64,000 nucleotides of DNA from Candidatus Cloacimonadota bacterium (GTDB taxonomy: Bacteria > Cloacimonadota > Cloacimonadia > Cloacimonadales > TCS61), in NCBI GenBank assembly GCA_021734835.1, contig JAIPIH010000007.1, forward strand, positions 1 to 64,000, given 5' to 3'. The notes under the pieces were generated by a model that made no database searches, was not told where the DNA came from, and worked only from the letters and a program-made list of their open reading frames with translations. Below, piece after piece: positions 59,695-64,000 of this stretch. A program made the translations under genes and the position numbers. Positions within the stretch are counted from its first letter, which is position 1. Every line of letters starts with the position of its first letter.

Positions 59695-60813
59695 ATGCAA
59701 AATAAAAGACTTTTTTTTCTTATTATATTCTTGCTGCTGATCGTATTTTGTAATACACAGGAAATCCAATTTAACAAAGTAGATCAGAATACAAAATTAA
59801 ATGAAGGTCCTTATGTTTTCTGGGGTGATGGGGATGCAACGATCAAGTATATTTTAAATGATAATGTTGTAACTCAGGATATTGCTGTCAGTGGAGAAGG
59901 AATATTTTCTTTTAAATTAGAAGGATTGGAGGGTAATTTTGAAATCGCTTCATTTCAACCAGAAATCTATCCCAGCTCGTTTTCAGATATTTCTAAATTC
60001 TTTGTTATCAGTGATATTCACGGTCAATTTGACAGAATGGTAGAACTGTTAAAAAATAACAGAATAATTGATGCAAACTTAGATTGGGCTTGGGGTAACG
60101 GTCATTTGATTATTTTAGGAGACGTTTTTGATCGAGGTGATAAGGTTACTGAATGCCTTTGGTTAATTCATAAATTAGAAATGCAGGCTAATGACTGGAG
60201 TGGAAAGGTTCATTATCTACTTGGGAATCATGAAATTATGGTTTTGCAAAATGAACTGCAATACGTGAATGAAAAATATAAGAAAACTGCTGAATTGATG
60301 AATATGAGCCTTGGTGAGATCTATTCTCCCAATTCTGAATTCGGACGCTGGCTGAGAACAAAACACACAATAATTAAATTGAACGATGTTCTTTTTGTTC
60401 ATGCTGGAATTCATCCTAAATTATCTTATTACAACTATAATTATCAAGCTGTAAATAATAGCATTCGCAATAATATAGATTCAACAAAAGACAAAATAAA
60501 GTATAATGAATTACTTAATTTCCTGTTCGGAAATGACGGACCTCTATGGTATAGAGGTTATTTTATGGATACTAAGACATCGCATCAGATCAAACAAGAT
60601 GAATTGCTGCATTTACTCGGTGAAATGGGAGTGAATAAAATTGTAGTCGGTCACACAATTCAAGATTTTATTAATCCGTTTTTCAAAGATAACGTAATCC
60701 CGGTTGACACTAACATTCAAACAGGTAATAAAGGAGAAGCACTACTCTATGAAAATGGAATCTATTATAGAGTTAAAGCGAATACCGATAGAGAGCAGTT
60801 AATTTTCAAATAA
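59695..60813 (+). CDS. Exported calcineurin-like metallophosphoesterase
   Basis: Signal-like N-terminus; VISDIHGQFDRM; LGDVFDRGDKV; LLGNHEIM; VVGHT. Confidence 0.9.
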   Translation: MQNKRLFFLIIFLLLIVFCNTQEIQFNKVDQNTKLNEGPYVFWGDGDATIKYILNDNVVTQDIAVSGEGIFSFKLEGLEGNFEIASFQPEIYPSSFSDISKFFVISDIHGQFDRMVELLKNNRIIDANLDWAWGNGHLIILGDVFDRGDKVTECLWLIHKLEMQANDWSGKVHYLLGNHEIMVLQNELQYVNEKYKKTAELMNMSLGEIYSPNSEFGRWLRTKHTIIKLNDVLFVHAGIHPKLSYYNYNYQAVNNSIRNNIDSTKDKIKYNELLNFLFGNDGPLWYRGYFMDTKTSHQIKQDELLHLLGEMGVNKIVVGHTIQDFINPFFKDNVIPVDTNIQTGNKGEALLYENGIYYRVKANTDREQLIFK

Positions 60814-60829
60814 ATAAGGAGGGGGACCG

Positions 60830-61456
60830 ATGAAGATGAAGACAACCATATTTTCAGTACTTTTTACTGTTTTAATTTTTTCTGGTTGTGACAACATTAA
60901 GAAAGCTAAGAATGCCGTTAATGCAGTTAAACAGGCGGCAGAGATCGCAGAAGATAATGTGAATACTTTCAAAGAACTGGGAGAAGATGAACTTAAGAAT
61001 GTAAAATTAAATGAAAAAGAAGTAAGCACTTTTTTCAAAAATGTAAAAAACTTACAGGAAAAATATCCCGACATTCATTTCCATATTGCCCAAGTTGCTG
61101 CTGTAGAGGCACTAGCAGCCGGAGAAAACCTGAAAGACATCGTTACAAAGGAGATGGATATTTCTTATAAGGATTATACTAAGCTATCATCCGTGATATC
61201 ATATGTAGAAGCTGCTGGAGCAGGGCTTAAGATAACAAAATCGATGCATGAAGAAATGCTGAAAGGGAAAAAAAAACTGGAAACTCAATTAAATGAAGCA
61301 TTGCCTGAAGAAAAGAAAATAGAGATTGAAAATGCACTTAATAAAACCATAGAAGATATTGAAGATTTCGAAAAAGAAATGAAAGCAGACACTATTGCGA
61401 ATATCAGAAACAATTATGAGTTGATTTCAAAGGTGAAGAAAGATCTGGATATTTAA
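60830..61456 (+). CDS. Hypothetical lipoprotein, coiled-coil rich
   Basis: Lipobox TVLIFSGCDN; strong GGAGG RBS. Confidence 0.65.
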   Translation: MKMKTTIFSVLFTVLIFSGCDNIKKAKNAVNAVKQAAEIAEDNVNTFKELGEDELKNVKLNEKEVSTFFKNVKNLQEKYPDIHFHIAQVAAVEALAAGENLKDIVTKEMDISYKDYTKLSSVISYVEAAGAGLKITKSMHEEMLKGKKKLETQLNEALPEEKKIEIENALNKTIEDIEDFEKEMKADTIANIRNNYELISKVKKDLDI

Positions 61457-61475
61457 AGAATATAAAATCTTGAAC

Positions 61476-61503
61476 AGGGTGGGTTTTATATCCACCCTTT
61501 TTT
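61476..61503 (+). terminator. Rho-independent terminator
   Basis: AGGGTGG-GTTTTATAT-CCACCCT followed by T run. Confidence 0.85.
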
Positions 61504-61619
61504 ACTGTTTTTGTAAAATTTACAAAAATTATTTAATAACGAGTTGCGTATCAGTCAACAGAATTAAATGTTGCTGAGAATATAATAAATTATAAATTGT
61601 AGAAAAGCAAGGAAGTAAA

Positions 61620-62549
61620 ATGAAACACTTATTTGGTCCTGTACCCTCCAGGCGTTTGGGGATGTCACTAGGTGTGGATTTAGTTCCGCACAAAGTTTGT
61701 AGTTTTAATTGTATCTATTGTGAAGTTGGAAGAACTACAAAGAGAACTATCGAAAGAAAAGAATATATACCAATTAATGAAGTGATCACAGAGCTGGCGT
61801 CTTATCTTGATCAAAAGCCTAAACTTGATTATATTACATTTTCCGGTGCCGGAGAGCCCACTTTAAACAGCAGTATCGGTAAAGTTGTCTCTTTTATAAA
61901 AGAAAATTACACCCAGTATAAATTAGCTTTGATAACAAATTCCTCACTTTTATGGCGGAAAGAAGTCCGAAAAGAAATCCGGCAGTTAGATCTGATCCTG
62001 CCCTCTTTGGATGCTGTAAGTGAAGATGTATTCCAAAAGGTCAATAACCCGGCTCAGGGACTTTCGGCTGAACTCATTGTGGAAGGATTAGTAAAATTTA
62101 ACCATGAATTTGACGGTGAAATGTGGTTAGAAATCTTTATAGTACCTAATATCAATGATACAAAACTTGAATTAGAGTTAATAAAAAAAACAATTATAGA
62201 GATCAATCCGGCTAAAATTCAATTAAACACTTTGGATAGACCTGGAAGTGAGAATTGGGTAAAGCCTGAATCCAAAAAAAGTATGAAAGATATTGTAAAA
62301 TTGTTACAACCCTTAAAAGTAGAGATTATTGCTAAATTCACAACACAAGGGTATTCTTCGAATTTTAAGACAAACATTACTGATCAAATCCTATCTACAA
62401 TTCGCAGAAGACCTTGCACCTCGGCAGATCTCGCAGAAGTGCTTAGTTTATCTGAAGCAGAAATAAAGCTATATTTAAAAACACTAATAATAGAAAAGAA
62501 AATCTCCAGTGAAAATCACAAACGAGGAACATTTTACTGGACCAGGTAA
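61620..62549 (+). CDS. Radical SAM protein with C-terminal winged-helix-like segment
   Basis: FGPVPSRRLGMSLGVDLVPHKVCSFNCIYCE (CxxxCxxC); FSGAGEPTLN. Confidence 0.9.
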   Translation: MKHLFGPVPSRRLGMSLGVDLVPHKVCSFNCIYCEVGRTTKRTIERKEYIPINEVITELASYLDQKPKLDYITFSGAGEPTLNSSIGKVVSFIKENYTQYKLALITNSSLLWRKEVRKEIRQLDLILPSLDAVSEDVFQKVNNPAQGLSAELIVEGLVKFNHEFDGEMWLEIFIVPNINDTKLELELIKKTIIEINPAKIQLNTLDRPGSENWVKPESKKSMKDIVKLLQPLKVEIIAKFTTQGYSSNFKTNITDQILSTIRRRPCTSADLAEVLSLSEAEIKLYLKTLIIEKKISSENHKRGTFYWTR

Positions 62550-62648
62550 AATTTATACGGGAACTTTCAGCCCAGAATTAATATGGACCAAATGAAAAAA
62601 ACTTGCTGTTCTTAACTGAATTCTCAATAATCTTATATGGAGGTTGAG

Positions 62649-63113
62649 ATGGAAAGAGTATTAGTAGCAATTGATCTAAGTGATGAATCCGAGATCGTAC
62701 TGAAGTATGCGAGTCGTTTCGCTTCGCAATTTAAAGCCCAACTTTGCGTCGTTCACTGCGAATCCATCGAACAATACATGGCTGTAGCAGAAGATGACAC
62801 AATGGGCGAATTCAACGGTGTTATGCTTCCCGAAGTAATTAGAAATAGGAAGAAAGCCTTAAAAAACCGACTTAACCAGATCAAACTAAATCTTCAGAAA
62901 AAAAACTTGAAAGTAAAATCGGTACTGCTGGAAGGACCAACAGTTGATAACATCTTAGAAGAAGCAAAGGCATTCAAAGCAGATTTGATTATTGTTGGCT
63001 CTCATAAACATGGCAAATTTTACCATCTATTATTCGGTAGTACTCACGATGCGATCATTAAGCATTCCAACTTTCCGGTACTTGTGGTGCCGCCTGATTT
63101 AAATGTTAATTAA
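62649..63113 (+). CDS. Universal stress protein family
   Basis: VLVAIDLSDESEIVLKYASRFA; LIIVGSHKHGKFYHLLFGSTHDAIIKHSNFPVLVVP; ATG at 62649 with GGAGG. Confidence 0.9.
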   Translation: MERVLVAIDLSDESEIVLKYASRFASQFKAQLCVVHCESIEQYMAVAEDDTMGEFNGVMLPEVIRNRKKALKNRLNQIKLNLQKKNLKVKSVLLEGPTVDNILEEAKAFKADLIIVGSHKHGKFYHLLFGSTHDAIIKHSNFPVLVVPPDLNVN

Positions 63114-63119
63114 ATTCAG

Positions 63120-63518
63120 ATGAAAGAAGAAAAAACTTCAGAATATATGGCTGATCAATATCTGCCAGAGATCAATGAAGGTGAAAAGATGTACAAGTTT
63201 TACATTTTTCGTCCTCACGCACGCAAATCAGAAAATTTTGAATACCGGATCGTGACCAAAGAAATGCTTGATGGCAAGTTGGAATTGATCAGCTATAACT
63301 TCGAAGTAATCAATGATGTTCCTCATAAGTATTCTATCACCCGTGCAAAAGAAATCACTAAGAATAAGATGAATGAAATTGTGGAAAAGGTGATGAAGAT
63401 GACAGAATCTGCTATAAATGAACTCGAAGAGATCGATCTTTCAGTTTTCGACACTATCGAAGAACAGAGAAAATTTTTGGAAAAACGAGATAAGGAAAAT
63501 AAGGAATATTTCATCTAA
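63120..63518 (+). CDS. Hypothetical protein
   Basis: 132-aa ORF following usp gene. Confidence 0.6.
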   Translation: MKEEKTSEYMADQYLPEINEGEKMYKFYIFRPHARKSENFEYRIVTKEMLDGKLELISYNFEVINDVPHKYSITRAKEITKNKMNEIVEKVMKMTESAINELEEIDLSVFDTIEEQRKFLEKRDKENKEYFI

Positions 63519-63647
63519 TATTGCAGCATTTGTTGAATGTGTTTCAATATTAATGCTTAAATTTATATATTTTTTGAACGTGGGTAGTTGTGAATGTTAA
63601 AAAGAAAGTTGATTAAGCTCATTTAATCAAGATATTAGGTAATTTTG

Positions 63648-64000
63648 ATGGATATATTATTAGAAATTTTTGGACACGCTGTAATGATCACAGGTTTTGT
63701 GTTTGTGATGATGCTGGTGATCGAATATGTGAATGTTCAAACACAGGGAAGCTGGCAAATTTTCCTGCAGAAAAAGAGATGGATGCAATACGTTTTCGCC
63801 GCTTTTCTGGGTATAATTCCCGGCTGTCTGGGAGCATTCACTGTCGTGGCACTATATTCCCACAATATTCTTAGCTTCGGTGCTCTTGTAGCTGCCATGA
63901 TTGCTACTAGCGGAGATGAAGCTTTTGTAATGTTGGCTATGTTTCCCGATAAAGCTTTACTGTTGTTTGTTATAACGTTTTTAGTTGGAATTAGTGCCGG
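63648..64000 (+). CDS. Putative 10-TM heavy-metal/manganese exporter-type permease (ArsP_2-like), truncated at window edge
   Basis: Manual translation MDILLEIFGHAVMITGFVFVMMLVIEYVNVQTQGSWQIFLQKKRWMQYVFAAFLGIIPGCLGAFTVVALYSHNILSFGALVAAMIATSGDEAFVMLAMFPDKALLLFVITFLVGISA; missing from ORF track (open at edge). Confidence 0.8.
   Translation, partial: MDILLEIFGHAVMITGFVFVMMLVIEYVNVQTQGSWQIFLQKKRWMQYVFAAFLGIIPGCLGAFTVVALYSHNILSFGALVAAMIATSGDEAFVMLAMFPDKALLLFVITFLVGISA

Noticed and set aside
1-64000. CRISPR arrays, rRNA, tRNA, transposases, phage genes
   Set aside because: No direct-repeat arrays, no recognisable tRNA/rRNA sequence and no transposase or phage protein motifs seen in the translated frames

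Overview
64 kb AT-rich bacterial chromosomal segment. Two proteins end in, or approach, a NYPNPFNP...-type secretion sorting domain, consistent with a Cloacimonadota/FCB-like lineage; this taxonomy is inference only. About 46 protein genes are supportable, with no rRNA, tRNA or CRISPR seen.

The centre (about 4.4-34.1 kb) is a catabolic island. It holds: a BmpA/NupNOPQ-type nucleoside/purine ABC importer; SsnA amidohydrolase; YgfK 'selenate reductase'-type flavo-FeS protein; YgeY M20 hydrolase; THREE tandem transcarbamoylases (one YgeW-like, two more AOTCase-like); carbamate kinase; two PLP fold-type-II enzymes; and TWO complete three-subunit xanthine-dehydrogenase-type Mo-hydroxylases in opposite gene order. 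A divergent operon encodes an HcnABC/hydroxyproline-dehydrogenase-like flavoprotein pair plus a DUF362 ferredoxin. This resembles the Se-linked anaerobic purine/urate cluster (ygeW-ygeX-ygeY-hyuA-ygfK-ssnA-xdh), with notable differences.

The most novel item is absent from the ORF track: two very short ORFs (24 and 25 codons) in intergenic gaps of this island share the C-terminus IYxxRRLSCIFL(K), with only synonymous differences across the RRLSCIFL core. They look like a leader-peptide family. A possible decayed third copy lies before ssnA.

Other notable items: an in-frame UGA splitting a beta-helix secreted protein, a multiply frameshifted PtsN pseudogene, a nested hairpin leader before rpsB, and an S2 protein with a ~125-aa Lys/Glu/Thr-rich tail. 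The ORF track also omits the two edge-truncated genes (1..3163 minus; 63648..64000 plus).
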